The translations under genes were made by a program, and so were the position numbers. 22,585 nt of DNA from JAICQQ01 sp965651135 (lineage in GTDB: Bacteria; Myxococcota_A; Polyangia; Polyangiales; Polyangiaceae). The notes under the pieces were generated by a model. The model saw nothing but the letters and a program-made list of their open reading frames with translations, ran no database searches and was not told where the DNA came from. Positions 14,808-22,585 of this stretch are shown here, one piece after another (the stretch's first letter is position 1; each line of letters opens with the position of its first letter). Location: contig CBFGRJ010000084.1 in assembly GCA_965651135.1 (NCBI GenBank), positions 1-22,585 of the forward strand, in the 5' to 3' direction.

Positions 14808-15743
14808 ATGAAAGCTCGCGAAGCGTTACTGATTGGAGCATTCGGCCTGGGTACCGTGATGGCGGGGACCACCGCGGCACGCGCACAGGACGAAGACGCC
14901 GAAGAGTCCGATGCGGAACCAGCGAACCCCGAGGCAGAAGGGGAAGGCGAATCCGAAGCGGCGTCGGAGGAGTCGGAGTCTGCCGGCGACTCGGCTGAAG
15001 AAGGCGACCCCACGGGGCCTGCAGGCAAAGAAGAAGACGCCGAGCTGATTGCGGATGCCGAGGCGGGCAACTCGCCCATCGAGTTGCCGGGTAAATCGTA
15101 CCAGTTCGTGGGTCTTCGTTACCGCGGCATCATCGTGCCGAAGTTCATGATGAATCTGTTCGGCGATGGCGGAAAGACCCTCTACGTGCACGCGTTCGGT
15201 CCCGAGTTCATCGTGCGCAAAGACGCCTTCGAATACAACCTGGCGCTCTGGTATGCGGACTACGGAATGGAGCCGACGCCGTTCAAGGCCAAAGACGACG
15301 GCAACGACGCTTGGGAACTGGTGGAGAGCAAGATCAAGGTGATCTTCATCACCGCCGACTTTTTGTGGAGCAATGAGCTCACGCCGGAGCTCTCGCTCAA
15401 TTACGGTTTGGGTGCCGGACTCGGTATCGTGTTCGGCGATCTGATTCGCGAGCAAGCCTACCCGGGGCCGGGTGACTCCCTGAACGATCCGTACGAGTGG
15501 GAACCGTGCGTCGGCCCCAGTAACCCTCACGCGTATTGCGCGGACCCGGATAAGGAGGGGCACTTCAACGGCTATTCGGAACCGGGCTGGGGCGGTGGTG
15601 GCTCGAAACCGCCGGTGTTTCCCTGGTTCGCCCTTCAGACCGGGCTGCGTTACAAGCCGCACCGAAACTTCGTGGCGCGTCTCGACGTCGGCTTCGGCAC
15701 CAGTGGTTTCTTCTTCGGCCTGGGCGCCGACTACGGCCTGTAA
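14808..15743 (+). CDS. Exported acidic-linker protein, predicted outer-membrane barrel
   Basis: 311 residues with a GAAGGAAG ribosome binding site at 14792-14799 (8-nt spacing). A signal peptide (residues 1-27, cleaved after ARA) is followed by a strikingly acidic low-complexity segment of about 60 residues made of Glu, Asp, Ser, Ala and Pro. From about residue 90 the protein has alternating strands typical of an outer-membrane barrel: YQFVGLRYRGIIVPKFMMN, TLYVHAFGPEFIVRK, FEYNLALWYADYGM, LSLNYGLGAGLGIVFGD, FALQTGLRYKPHRNFVARLD and the terminal SGFFFGLGADYGL. Two cysteines (ECVGP..., YCADPD-type segment) lie in a probable extracellular loop. Ligand unknown. The giant kinase/sigma-54 regulator starts 3 nt after the stop in the same frame, so the two genes are one transcriptional unit. 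Confidence 0.78.
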   Translation: MKAREALLIGAFGLGTVMAGTTAARAQDEDAEESDAEPANPEAEGEGESEAASEESESAGDSAEEGDPTGPAGKEEDAELIADAEAGNSPIELPGKSYQFVGLRYRGIIVPKFMMNLFGDGGKTLYVHAFGPEFIVRKDAFEYNLALWYADYGMEPTPFKAKDDGNDAWELVESKIKVIFITADFLWSNELTPELSLNYGLGAGLGIVFGDLIREQAYPGPGDSLNDPYEWEPCVGPSNPHAYCADPDKEGHFNGYSEPGWGGGGSKPPVFPWFALQTGLRYKPHRNFVARLDVGFGTSGFFFGLGADYGL

Positions 15744-15746
15744 GCA

Positions 15747-18700
15747 TTGCCAGAACTCGAGCTGCCCCAAAGGTACGAGTCGCTCACTCTGCTCGGCAAA
15801 GGTGGCGGCGGTGAGGTGTGGGCGGTTCGCGACCGCCGCACGGGTCTGCGTTACGCCCTGAAGGTGCTGGCGCAGAACTCGAGCCAACCCGAGATCGACG
15901 CGCTGATTCGCGAAGCGATGGCGCTCTCAGGGCTCGAAGGCTTGGGCGTGCCGCGTGTGCTCCGCTTTGGTCGCTTGCCGGGTTCAGGTCGTCCTTATAT
16001 GGTGCGTGAGCTCGTCGAGGGGGTCAGTCTCGAAGAGCTGATGCACCGCACGGGGCTCGACGTGCGCCGCGCAATCGATGTCTTGGTGCGGGCTGCCGAG
16101 CAGTTGACGGTGGTGCACCGAGCCGGGCTCCTGCACGGTGATGTCAAACCTGCGAACATCATGCGCGCGGATTCGGGCGAGGTCACGTTGGTCGACCTGG
16201 GTCTGGCTGCGGTTTGGCGCGAGGGTGGGGCGAAGGTGGAGGGGCTCACCCCGCGCTATGCGGCGCCGGAGTTGCTCATGGGTAGGCCGCTCACGGTGCG
16301 CTCGGAAGTCTACGCGCTCGGCGTGATTTTGGCGGACCTGCTGGAGATCGTTCAGCCGCTGTCGTACCAGCCGTTGCCGTTGAGCGCGCTCAAGCCGCTG
16401 GTCGAGCGCGCGACGGCGGACGAACCCGCGGAGCGCTACCCCTCTGCGGACGAGTTTGCCAGCGCGCTTCGCAGCGCACTGGGCGATAGGCTCACCGAAG
16501 CGGAGCACAACGCCTCGGCATACTGGCCGATTTTGGGCATGGAGCCGGCGGTCACCAGCTTGCTCAACGAGATCGCTCGCCTCGAGCCAGGCGACGCGTT
16601 GCGGGTGGTCGGTCCTCCCGGTTCGGGTCGCTCGGCCTTGTTGCGCCGCGTCGCGTGGTCGCTGGGCATCGAGGGTGAGCGCGTTGCATACCTGGACGAT
16701 ACCTGCGCCGATCGCCCCGGTGCGGTCCGTGAAGAACTGTTCGAGCACTCGCGCATGCACGGGGTCACCGTGCTGGTGGACGATGCCGACATGCTCGACG
16801 AGGTCGATCACCGCGAGCTGCTCGCCGCGCAAGCAGCCGGCGCCCGCCTTGTCGCGGTCGGCGGCGGAGCTCTCGACGAGAGCTCACGGCAGTGGTTGGT
16901 GCCACCGCTCGAGGTGCACGCAGCCCGGTCGCTGGTGCATCGTGCCGTCCCCTCACTGACGGACCGCATGCTCGACATTGTGGTGGAAGCATCGGGTAGG
17001 CGAGCCGGCGAGCTTCGCCGTTTGGTGAGACTCATCGACCAGCAAGCGGTCGCCTCGCAAACCGACTTGGAGCGCCTGATCAAGAGCCAGGACATCTTGG
17101 CTGACTTGCCCAGCGATTCGCTGAGCGCCGCGCGCTACCTTCTCGATCACGGCCGTTTCAGCGAAGCGAAGTCGAAGCTCGCCGAGCTCAAGAGCCAGCC
17201 CGCCAGCATCGAATATCGGGTGCTCCTGGCGCGCCTCAATCTGGGCTTGGGCGATGCGCGCTCTGCACTAGCGGTACTGCAAGAAGGTGAGAGTCAGGTT
17301 GGCTCGGTCAAGGACCCGGAGCTCGTAGCGCAGTGGCACGTATTCACGGCGCGGGCTCGCCTTGGGCTCGGCGAGTACCAAGCGGCGATCGACATCATCG
17401 AGGCGTTGCCCCCATGCTCGGACGCGCTGTGGGCGGAGGCTGAAGCCTATCGTGCGCTCGGCTTCGAGCGGCTCGGGCAGGTGGAGCAATCGCTCTCCGT
17501 TCTGCGCGGTGCTCTGGAGCGGCTCGAAGGCACAGCGGCCCCCAGGGTACAGAGCCTGGTGCTCACGTCGCTCGGGTTGGCATTGCAGCGCGCCGATCGA
17601 GGCGACGAAGCGAAAGACGCCTACCAGCGGGCCATTCTGGCCGCGGAGACGGCGGGAGACGCGGGCACCCTGGCCATCGTTCAGCTCAACCTGGCTGGTT
17701 TGCTCAAGGTGCGAGGCGATCTCGCGCAAGCCATCGAACACTTCGAAGCGGCCGTGGACATGGGTCGCCGTTCGGGCAAGCGCTCGACCATGCGCCACGC
17801 GCTCTTGAACCTCGTCAATACGGATCTGTATTTGGGACGGCTGGCGCGAGCCCAGTCGAACCTGGAAACGCTGCAGGCGCAGGAAAGCCAGCTCTCGCCG
17901 GAGCTGAAAGCGGAATTGATGGGTCGCCGCGCGGAGCTCGAGGCGCAGCTCGGGAGGCTCGATGCGTCGCAGCGACTGTATCGAAGCTGCGCTGAGGCCT
18001 ACCGTGCGCTGGGTCGCCCGATCGATGCGGTCGAGGCCGAGCTCGAAGGAGTATTGATCGCGGCGCAGACGGAGCGTCCGGATTTTGCTTCGCTACAGGC
18101 CATTGTCGACCAAGCTTCGGCAGCGCTCGAAGGCTCGGAAGCGCATCGGGCCCAAAGAGCACTGGCCGGTGCGCGGGTAGCCGAAGGGCTCGGGAACGAG
18201 TCCAAAGCGCGAGAGTTGCTCGGTGAAGCCATCGAGGTGGGTCGCAGTACGGGACAACCCGAGTGGGTCTGGAAGGCGCTGGAGGCCCGCGCGCAGCTCT
18301 ACGATAGGGATGGCCAGTCGCTGTTCGCGCGCCGCGATCGTGAGGAGGCGCTGGCGACCCTGGAAGAAATCGGCGCGCGATTACCCCGGGATCTGCGCGA
18401 AGTGTATTGGAATGTGGCACGCCGTCGCCAGCTGCGTGACTCGATCGAAGGCGCCGTCGCGCGTGCCGCCACGGAACATTCGCCGGTCAGCTTGGCCCCC
18501 GCGGCGCGCAAGGGATCGGTTTCTATTTCGTCGCTCACGTCGACACCGCTCGAACAGCGCTTGGCTCGCATTCTCGAGATCAACTCGGAACTGGCAGGAC
18601 TGTTCGATTTGAAGCGCTTGACGGAACGCGTGGTGGACCACTCGGTGGACCTTTTGCGCGCCGAGCGAGGTTACTTGATCTTGCTGGACGACGATGGTGC

Positions 18701-20180
18701 CTTGACCGTGCACACCTCACGGGCTCGTGAGGGAGATGCGGCGCACGCCGAGTTTTCGCAGTCCATTGCCGAATCGGTGATCCGCACGCGCGAACCCATG
18801 ATCAGCGTCAACGCGGAAAGCGACTCACGGCTCAGGAGCTATGCCTCCGTACACCAGCTGATGCTCAAATCGGTGGCGTGCGTGCCCATACGAGCGCCGA
18901 GCGGGCGCGCCATCGGTGCGCTGTATCTGGAAACACGGATCGGCCCGGGAGCACACTTCGCGCAAGAGTTGCCCACCCTGAGCGCATTCGCCGATCAGGT
19001 CGCCGTGGCGCTGGAGAACGCCCGGCTGCTCCGCGAAAATCAAGCGCGCGCGATAGAGCTCGAACACACCAATCAAGAACTCGTTGCCGCTCAAGAACGC
19101 TTGCGCGAGCTATTGGGAGAACGCACCCACAAGCTCAAGGTGGTGCGCAAACGCCTGCGAGATGCGCGAGACACGCTCTACGGGCATTTCGGCTACAGGG
19201 GGCTGGTCGGCACGAGCGCCCCCATGCGTCGCGTTTACGCGCTGATCGATCGTATCAAAGATACGGATCTGCCCGTTTTGATCACGGGAGAAAGCGGTAC
19301 CGGCAAGGAGGTCGTAGCCCGCGCAGTGCACGACGCTTCTGCGCGCTCGAGCAAACGCTTTTTGGGAGTGAATTGTGGCGCCATCCCCGAACATTTGTTG
19401 GAGAGCGAGCTGTTCGGTCACGTGAAGGGTGCATTCACGGGGGCGGACCGCGATCGCAAGGGCCTGTTTCGTGAAGCCGAAGGCGGCACGATTCTGCTGG
19501 ACGAGATTGGTGAGACCCCTGCCAAAATGCAGACAGGGCTGCTGCGCGTATTGCAGGAAAAGAAGCTCAGGCCGGTAGGTGGCGCGCGCGAAGAACCGGT
19601 GGACGTGCGCATGATCTTTGCGACAAATCGGGATCTCAAACGCTTGGTCGACAAAGGCACGTTCCGCGAAGATCTGTACTATCGCATTCACGTGGTAGAG
19701 CTGCACTTGCCGCCGTTGAGAGAGCGCGTGGAGGACATTCCGCAGCTGGTCGATCACTTCTTCGGCATTTTCGCGGCCCGCTACAAGCGCGAGAAAAAAA
19801 CGCTCACACGAGCCGCCCAGCACCGGCTCACCTCGTACCAATGGCCTGGGAACGTGAGGCAGCTCGAAAATGCCTTGCTCAACGCCTGGGTGCTCAGCGA
19901 AGGCGACGAGGTGGACGTGGACGATCTGGACCTACCGCTGTCGTCTCATCAGGCAGTCGCGCTCCCTTCTTCCAAGCCTTCGTCGCAAAAGCCCGTTTCA
20001 TCCGGCCGCAGCGCTCCGCCTCAACGCAGAGACACCTTGTCGCAGCATCGGCGCGACGAGCGCGAGCGAATCTTGAACGCGCTCAAGGCATGCAACTGGA
20101 ACCGCGTCAAGGCGGCGGAGCTGAGCGGTATTCCCAGGCGCACGTTTTACCGGCGGCTGCGGAAGTACGGGATTCAATAG
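15747..20180 (+). CDS. Ser/Thr kinase-ATPase-TPR-GAF-sigma54 activator-Fis fusion regulator
   Basis: 1477 residues from a TTG start, the only one that keeps the kinase N-terminus; it lies 3 nt after the upstream stop with no ribosome binding site, so translation is probably coupled. Domains in order: a Ser/Thr kinase, about 10-250 (Gly loop G17-x-G19-x-x-G22, Lys39, Glu56, HGDVKPAN with Asp132, DLG at 150-152); a STAND/AAA-like ATPase, about 265-460 (GPPGSGRS at 289-296, with Arg where Lys is usual, and VLVDDAD Walker B); a TPR-rich helical array, about 462-890; GAF, about 935-1095; a coiled coil to 1150; a sigma-54 AAA+ domain, 1152-1395 (GESGTGKE with Lys1187, intact GAFTGA at 1228-1233, LLDE Walker B); and a Fis-type HTH at 1439-1477. 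It should drive sigma-54-dependent transcription in response to kinase, TPR-partner or GAF-ligand inputs. Its target promoters are unknown. Confidence 0.93.
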   Translation: MPELELPQRYESLTLLGKGGGGEVWAVRDRRTGLRYALKVLAQNSSQPEIDALIREAMALSGLEGLGVPRVLRFGRLPGSGRPYMVRELVEGVSLEELMHRTGLDVRRAIDVLVRAAEQLTVVHRAGLLHGDVKPANIMRADSGEVTLVDLGLAAVWREGGAKVEGLTPRYAAPELLMGRPLTVRSEVYALGVILADLLEIVQPLSYQPLPLSALKPLVERATADEPAERYPSADEFASALRSALGDRLTEAEHNASAYWPILGMEPAVTSLLNEIARLEPGDALRVVGPPGSGRSALLRRVAWSLGIEGERVAYLDDTCADRPGAVREELFEHSRMHGVTVLVDDADMLDEVDHRELLAAQAAGARLVAVGGGALDESSRQWLVPPLEVHAARSLVHRAVPSLTDRMLDIVVEASGRRAGELRRLVRLIDQQAVASQTDLERLIKSQDILADLPSDSLSAARYLLDHGRFSEAKSKLAELKSQPASIEYRVLLARLNLGLGDARSALAVLQEGESQVGSVKDPELVAQWHVFTARARLGLGEYQAAIDIIEALPPCSDALWAEAEAYRALGFERLGQVEQSLSVLRGALERLEGTAAPRVQSLVLTSLGLALQRADRGDEAKDAYQRAILAAETAGDAGTLAIVQLNLAGLLKVRGDLAQAIEHFEAAVDMGRRSGKRSTMRHALLNLVNTDLYLGRLARAQSNLETLQAQESQLSPELKAELMGRRAELEAQLGRLDASQRLYRSCAEAYRALGRPIDAVEAELEGVLIAAQTERPDFASLQAIVDQASAALEGSEAHRAQRALAGARVAEGLGNESKARELLGEAIEVGRSTGQPEWVWKALEARAQLYDRDGQSLFARRDREEALATLEEIGARLPRDLREVYWNVARRRQLRDSIEGAVARAATEHSPVSLAPAARKGSVSISSLTSTPLEQRLARILEINSELAGLFDLKRLTERVVDHSVDLLRAERGYLILLDDDGALTVHTSRAREGDAAHAEFSQSIAESVIRTREPMISVNAESDSRLRSYASVHQLMLKSVACVPIRAPSGRAIGALYLETRIGPGAHFAQELPTLSAFADQVAVALENARLLRENQARAIELEHTNQELVAAQERLRELLGERTHKLKVVRKRLRDARDTLYGHFGYRGLVGTSAPMRRVYALIDRIKDTDLPVLITGESGTGKEVVARAVHDASARSSKRFLGVNCGAIPEHLLESELFGHVKGAFTGADRDRKGLFREAEGGTILLDEIGETPAKMQTGLLRVLQEKKLRPVGGAREEPVDVRMIFATNRDLKRLVDKGTFREDLYYRIHVVELHLPPLRERVEDIPQLVDHFFGIFAARYKREKKTLTRAAQHRLTSYQWPGNVRQLENALLNAWVLSEGDEVDVDDLDLPLSSHQAVALPSSKPSSQKPVSSGRSAPPQRRDTLSQHRRDERERILNALKACNWNRVKAAELSGIPRRTFYRRLRKYGIQ

Positions 20181-20367
20181 GCAAGCAAGGGAGGTAGCGG
20201 AGCTTTGCCAAGCAGGGTGCCAGGTCGTGGGAACTCGTCCTCGCAAACTGCCGTGCAGTATGCGACACTACGCTCGAATTCGGTGAACGGCGGTTCGTGA
20301 GTGGATCTCGCAGGGTCTGCGCACCTTCTGCGACTCGCGTTGGCGCGGGGCAACCACCGCTCGAATC

Positions 20368-21318
20368 ATGCATTGCATCTCCACTCTACGTGTACGGCGT
20401 ATTCGGTTGCTCGTGTGCGTCATCGTTACAGGCACGTTTACGGAGCTGGTTGGTGGTTGCACGTGGCGAAGAGCGGACGGAAGCGAACCCGGTCCTACGC
20501 AGACGGAAACCTCAACGTGGGAACGCGCCCGGATGGATATGACCTCAGGACTGGTGCGCGTGCTGACCTACAACGTGGCCGGATTGCCCGGTTTCCTCTC
20601 CGCGTCACGACCGGCTACCAATCACCCGCTGGTGAGCCCGCTTTTGAATCACTACCATTTGGTGTTCGCGCAGGAGGACTTCGCGTACCACGAGGAGCTG
20701 GTCGCAAGTGCCAGGCACTTGTATCGAATGCTGCCACTGCCGCCCATGGACACCCTCTTCGGTGACGGGCTCTGCGGCCTATCTGTCTTCCCGTTGGAGC
20801 GGGCGCAGCGGATTCGGTGGAGTGGATGTCATGGATACCTCGGCTACTCCAGCGATTGCTTCGGTGAGAAAGGGTTCTCCGTCGCGCGGGCTCGCTTGAG
20901 CCATCATGTCACCGTAGACATTTATAATGTACATGCCGAGGCCGGAGACAGCGAGGACGATGTCCAGACTCGCAGGCGCGGCTTTCAACAACTTGCTGCG
21001 TACATCGAGCGGCACTCGGAGAGCGGTCCCATTATCGTTGCTGGTGACACGAATCTCGAGACACGTGTCGAGTATGACAGGGCGACCTTTCATAGGTTCA
21101 TGGATGCCACCAACCTCTCCGATGCATGCGATACGCTCGGATGCGCACGCCCCAGCGTGGATAGAGTCATGTTTCGCGGCTCGGATCGCTTGGCGCTCGA
21201 GGCTCGGACGTATCGGGCGGACCCGCGTTTCGTCGACCAAGATGGGCGCGACTTGTCGGATCATCAGGCCATCGCTGTCGAACTCGCATGGCACGACCGC
21301 GATAGCCTACCACGCTGA
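20368..21318 (+). CDS. Exported endonuclease/exonuclease/phosphatase-fold lipoprotein
   Basis: 316 residues. A basic N-terminus and hydrophobic segment end at Cys31 (ELVGGC), a plausible lipobox. The rest is an EEP (DNase I-like) fold. Asn69 lies in VLTYNVAGLPG, the metal-binding Glu103 in AQEDF, Asn187/His189 in DIYNVHAEAG, Asp227/Asn229 in VAGDTN, and the catalytic Asp298-His299 in LSDHQAI, so all active-site residues look intact. The exported, lipid-anchored setting and the YNVAGLPG/YNVHAEAG forms suggest a phosphodiesterase acting outside the cytoplasm, such as a sphingomyelinase-like phospholipase or a secreted nuclease, but the substrate is not determined. The start ATG lacks a clear ribosome binding site; an in-frame ATG at 20533 would lose the signal. 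It follows the giant regulator after 187 bp, with no sign of co-transcription. Confidence 0.83.
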   Translation: MHCISTLRVRRIRLLVCVIVTGTFTELVGGCTWRRADGSEPGPTQTETSTWERARMDMTSGLVRVLTYNVAGLPGFLSASRPATNHPLVSPLLNHYHLVFAQEDFAYHEELVASARHLYRMLPLPPMDTLFGDGLCGLSVFPLERAQRIRWSGCHGYLGYSSDCFGEKGFSVARARLSHHVTVDIYNVHAEAGDSEDDVQTRRRGFQQLAAYIERHSESGPIIVAGDTNLETRVEYDRATFHRFMDATNLSDACDTLGCARPSVDRVMFRGSDRLALEARTYRADPRFVDQDGRDLSDHQAIAVELAWHDRDSLPR

Positions 21319-21492
21319 CTGGCGGCGAAGCCGGCTCGACCCATAGCCCCCAACGCAATCGGCTTGCGTGTGGCTCTTCTTCGGTGACGAGGGCAGCGGT
21401 TCGATCTCGATCAGAACGACGCGCCCAAGCTACCCTCGCCAGTACACGCCTGCTTGCTCGGCTCGAGTGCGCAGCTCGGGCTCGAGTCGGTC

Positions 21493-21528
21493 GCTGGCGA
21501 AGAAATGGTCACAGAACCCTTCGCCAGC
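21493..21528. terminator. 10-bp perfect hairpin between convergent genes
   Basis: GCTGGCGAAG (21493-21502) pairs perfectly with CTTCGCCAGC (21519-21528) across a 16-nt loop. It lies 57 nt after the minus-strand RRM stop and 175 nt after the plus-strand EEP stop, with no gene between, so a bidirectional terminator is likely even though no T-run follows on either strand. Confidence 0.45.
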
Positions 21529-21584
21529 AACGGAGGTGCCAGAACACTCGGCCCCGGAGGTCCGAGCAGATCTCATGCGGCTGG

Positions 21585-21860
21585 TCACCGCCGGCTCGTA
21601 CGAGAGCCTGCTCCACGTTCGCGAGCCTCGCTCACTTGCAATGGGCGGCCGCGCAGGGTCACGCCGTGCAGCGAGCTGATGGCCCTCTCGGCGGCGTCGC
21701 CGCTGGCATACTCTACGAAACCGAAGCCCCTGGAGTTGCCGGTCTCGCGATCGGAAATGACCGTAGCGGAAACGACTTGTCCGTGTTCGCCGAAAAGCTG
21801 CTCCAGATCGGCTGAAGACGTGGAGAAATCGAGATTGCCTACGAATACCTTGTTGTTCAT
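21585..21860 (-). CDS. RRM-domain RNA-binding protein
   Basis: 91 residues, essentially a single RNA recognition motif of the small bacterial type. RNP2 is VFVGNL at 5-10 and RNP1 is RGFGFVEY at 44-51, with the aromatic residues that stack on RNA (Phe6, Phe46, Phe48) intact. A short Arg/Gly/Ser tail (ARERGAGSRTSRR) follows. Proteins of this kind bind single-stranded RNA and in cyanobacteria and some Proteobacteria are induced by cold or modulate mRNA turnover; the target here is unknown. The 5' region carries an 8-bp hairpin that ends 14 nt before the ATG and only a weak ribosome binding site, so translational control is plausible. The CBS gene lies 256 bp upstream, probably in a separate unit. 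Confidence 0.93.
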   Translation of the reverse strand: MNNKVFVGNLDFSTSSADLEQLFGEHGQVVSATVISDRETGNSRGFGFVEYASGDAAERAISSLHGVTLRGRPLQVSEARERGAGSRTSRR

Positions 21861-21874
21861 CTTGGATCACATCT

Positions 21875-21907
21875 AGAGCGCTGCATTTGCCGGAAGACGA
21901 GCGCTCT
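21875..21907 (-). promoter_or_regulatory. 5' leader hairpin upstream of the RRM gene
   Basis: AGAGCGCT (21875-21882) and AGCGCTCT (21900-21907) form a perfect 8-bp stem with a 17-nt loop, ending 14 nt before the RRM start codon on the minus strand. It could control ribosome access or bind the RRM product itself (inference). Confidence 0.4.
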
Positions 21908-22077
21908 GTGCGTGGTCCGGGACCCTTCAGCTTCTTCGACGCGAGTCAGTGACGACAAGCTCGCAGAGCTTGGCAAATGCCAAGGTCTGAGCTTCGAGTT
22001 CGAGCAGGATGACACAATCCTACATGGGTGGCGAGACAATTGATGACGAGATCACCCCATGAGGAATGTCGAAACGG

Positions 22078-22104
22078 CCGGCTCATGGTCGAGTCACCAG
22101 CCGG
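22078..22104 (-). terminator. Interrupted hairpin after the CBS gene
   Basis: Stem CCGGCT/AGCCGG (22078-22083 with 22099-22104) continues after a 3-nt bulge with GGT/ACC (22087-22089 with 22096-22098). It lies 12 nt after the CBS stop in the direction of transcription. Only a short T-run follows, so termination is a moderate inference. Confidence 0.35.
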
Positions 22105-22116
22105 GCGGCTCGTTTT

Positions 22117-22530
22117 TCAAGCGTAACGTCGCTGCTGCGAGTCGCGTTCGAGCCACGCGGCCATCCACCGGAAAAGGTCGGCGGCGGTAGCGATACCGGC
22201 CAACTTGCCGCCGTCGGACACCAACACGCAACCGTAGCGGCGTTCCGCCATGGTGCGCAAAACTGGCGCCAGGGGCTCGCGCTTGTCGACCATATACGCA
22301 GGCCTACTGCACAGGGCGAGGGCCGTGGTTTTGCCCGCACCGCGACCATTGGGTGACAGGGCCAGGTTCAGATCCCGCTCGGAAAGAACGCCCACGATTT
22401 GGCCGGAGTGTTCGACGGGAAGGTGGCGCACGCCGTAGCGAACCAGCATCGCATGCGCGGCGTCGGCCGTTTGGTCTCCCTGGATGGTGTGGGGAAACTC
22501 GGTCATGACCTGCTCAAGTGTGAAGTTCAC
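22117..22530 (-). CDS. CBS-domain pair protein
   Basis: 137 residues from GTG 22530, chosen because a GGGAGGAGG ribosome binding site (22539-22547 on the complementary strand) lies 8 nt upstream. A longer TTG start at 22560 would place that site inside the gene. The protein is two CBS motifs and little else: the first about residues 5-60 (VMTEFPHTIQGDQTADAA, HLPVEHSGQIVGVLSERDL), the second about 75-130 (AYMVDKREPLAPVLRTMAE, GCVLVSDGGKLAGIATAADL). Paired CBS motifs form a Bateman module that binds adenosine nucleotides or similar ligands and usually regulates a partner. No enzyme, transporter or DNA-binding domain is attached, so the partner is unknown. A hairpin follows the stop, and the RRM gene is next in the same direction. 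Confidence 0.92.
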   Translation of the reverse strand: MNFTLEQVMTEFPHTIQGDQTADAAHAMLVRYGVRHLPVEHSGQIVGVLSERDLNLALSPNGRGAGKTTALALCSRPAYMVDKREPLAPVLRTMAERRYGCVLVSDGGKLAGIATAADLFRWMAAWLERDSQQRRYA

Positions 22531-22585
22531 GAGTGATGCCTCCTCCCAACCCACACGCAAGCACCATGCCTAACCAATGAGACTA

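Noticed and set aside
21430..21870. 146-codon minus-strand ORF overlapping the RRM gene
   Set aside because: It is an out-of-frame shadow; the RRM frame has intact RNP motifs.
22531..22560. TTG start for the CBS protein
   Set aside because: It would put the strong GGGAGGAGG site inside the gene; GTG 22530 has that site at 8-nt spacing.

Overview
The window looks like chromosomal DNA from a high-GC member of the Myxococcota (myxobacteria or close relatives). The grounds are the strong G/C third-position bias, many exported proteins with Gly/Ser/Thr- or Pro-rich low-complexity linkers, a Cys-rich ETDIDCG-type motif common in that phylum, and a giant Ser/Thr kinase fused to a sigma-54 activator. 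The genus cannot be fixed from sequence reading alone. I see no tRNA, rRNA, CRISPR array, insertion sequence or phage gene. About twenty genes lie on both strands in short co-directional groups.

Layout. 75-2552 (+): an exported PAP2-type phosphatase and an SGNH-hydrolase lipoprotein. 2553-3065: a gene-free stretch of degenerate repeats (a CCGCCAAGA/CCGCAAAAC-type element and a hexamer array). 4840-3066 (-): moeA and mobA, overlapping by one base, for molybdenum cofactor insertion and nucleotide attachment. 4896-6869 (+): a secreted Trp-rich DUF6600-like protein translationally coupled to a small lipoprotein. 9212-6885 (-): polyphosphate kinase ppk. 9641-12786 (+): prkA (AAA+ serine kinase), a predicted outer-membrane protein and a 60-residue helical protein. 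14368-12793 (-): a TPR-like lipoprotein followed by a Pro-rich, Cys-rich membrane protein. 14808-20180 (+): an acidic-linker beta-barrel-like protein followed, in the same frame after one stop codon, by a 1477-residue kinase-ATPase-TPR-GAF-sigma54-Fis regulator. 20368-21318 (+): an endonuclease/exonuclease/phosphatase-fold lipoprotein. 22530-21585 (-): a CBS-pair protein and an RRM RNA-binding protein.

How they may work together. Much of the window concerns the cell envelope and stress or regulatory signalling: Ppk, PrkA, the kinase/sigma-54 fusion, a CBS protein and an RRM protein. The most distinctive item is the fusion regulator and its one-codon, in-frame junction with the upstream envelope protein. 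This suggests a dedicated envelope-to-transcription pair, which is inference. Several small features are worth checking: two short ORFs with unusually good ribosome binding sites (931-1113 minus, 9495-9617 plus), a hairpin just before the RRM start codon, and a 10-bp perfect hairpin between the convergent genes near 21.5 kb.
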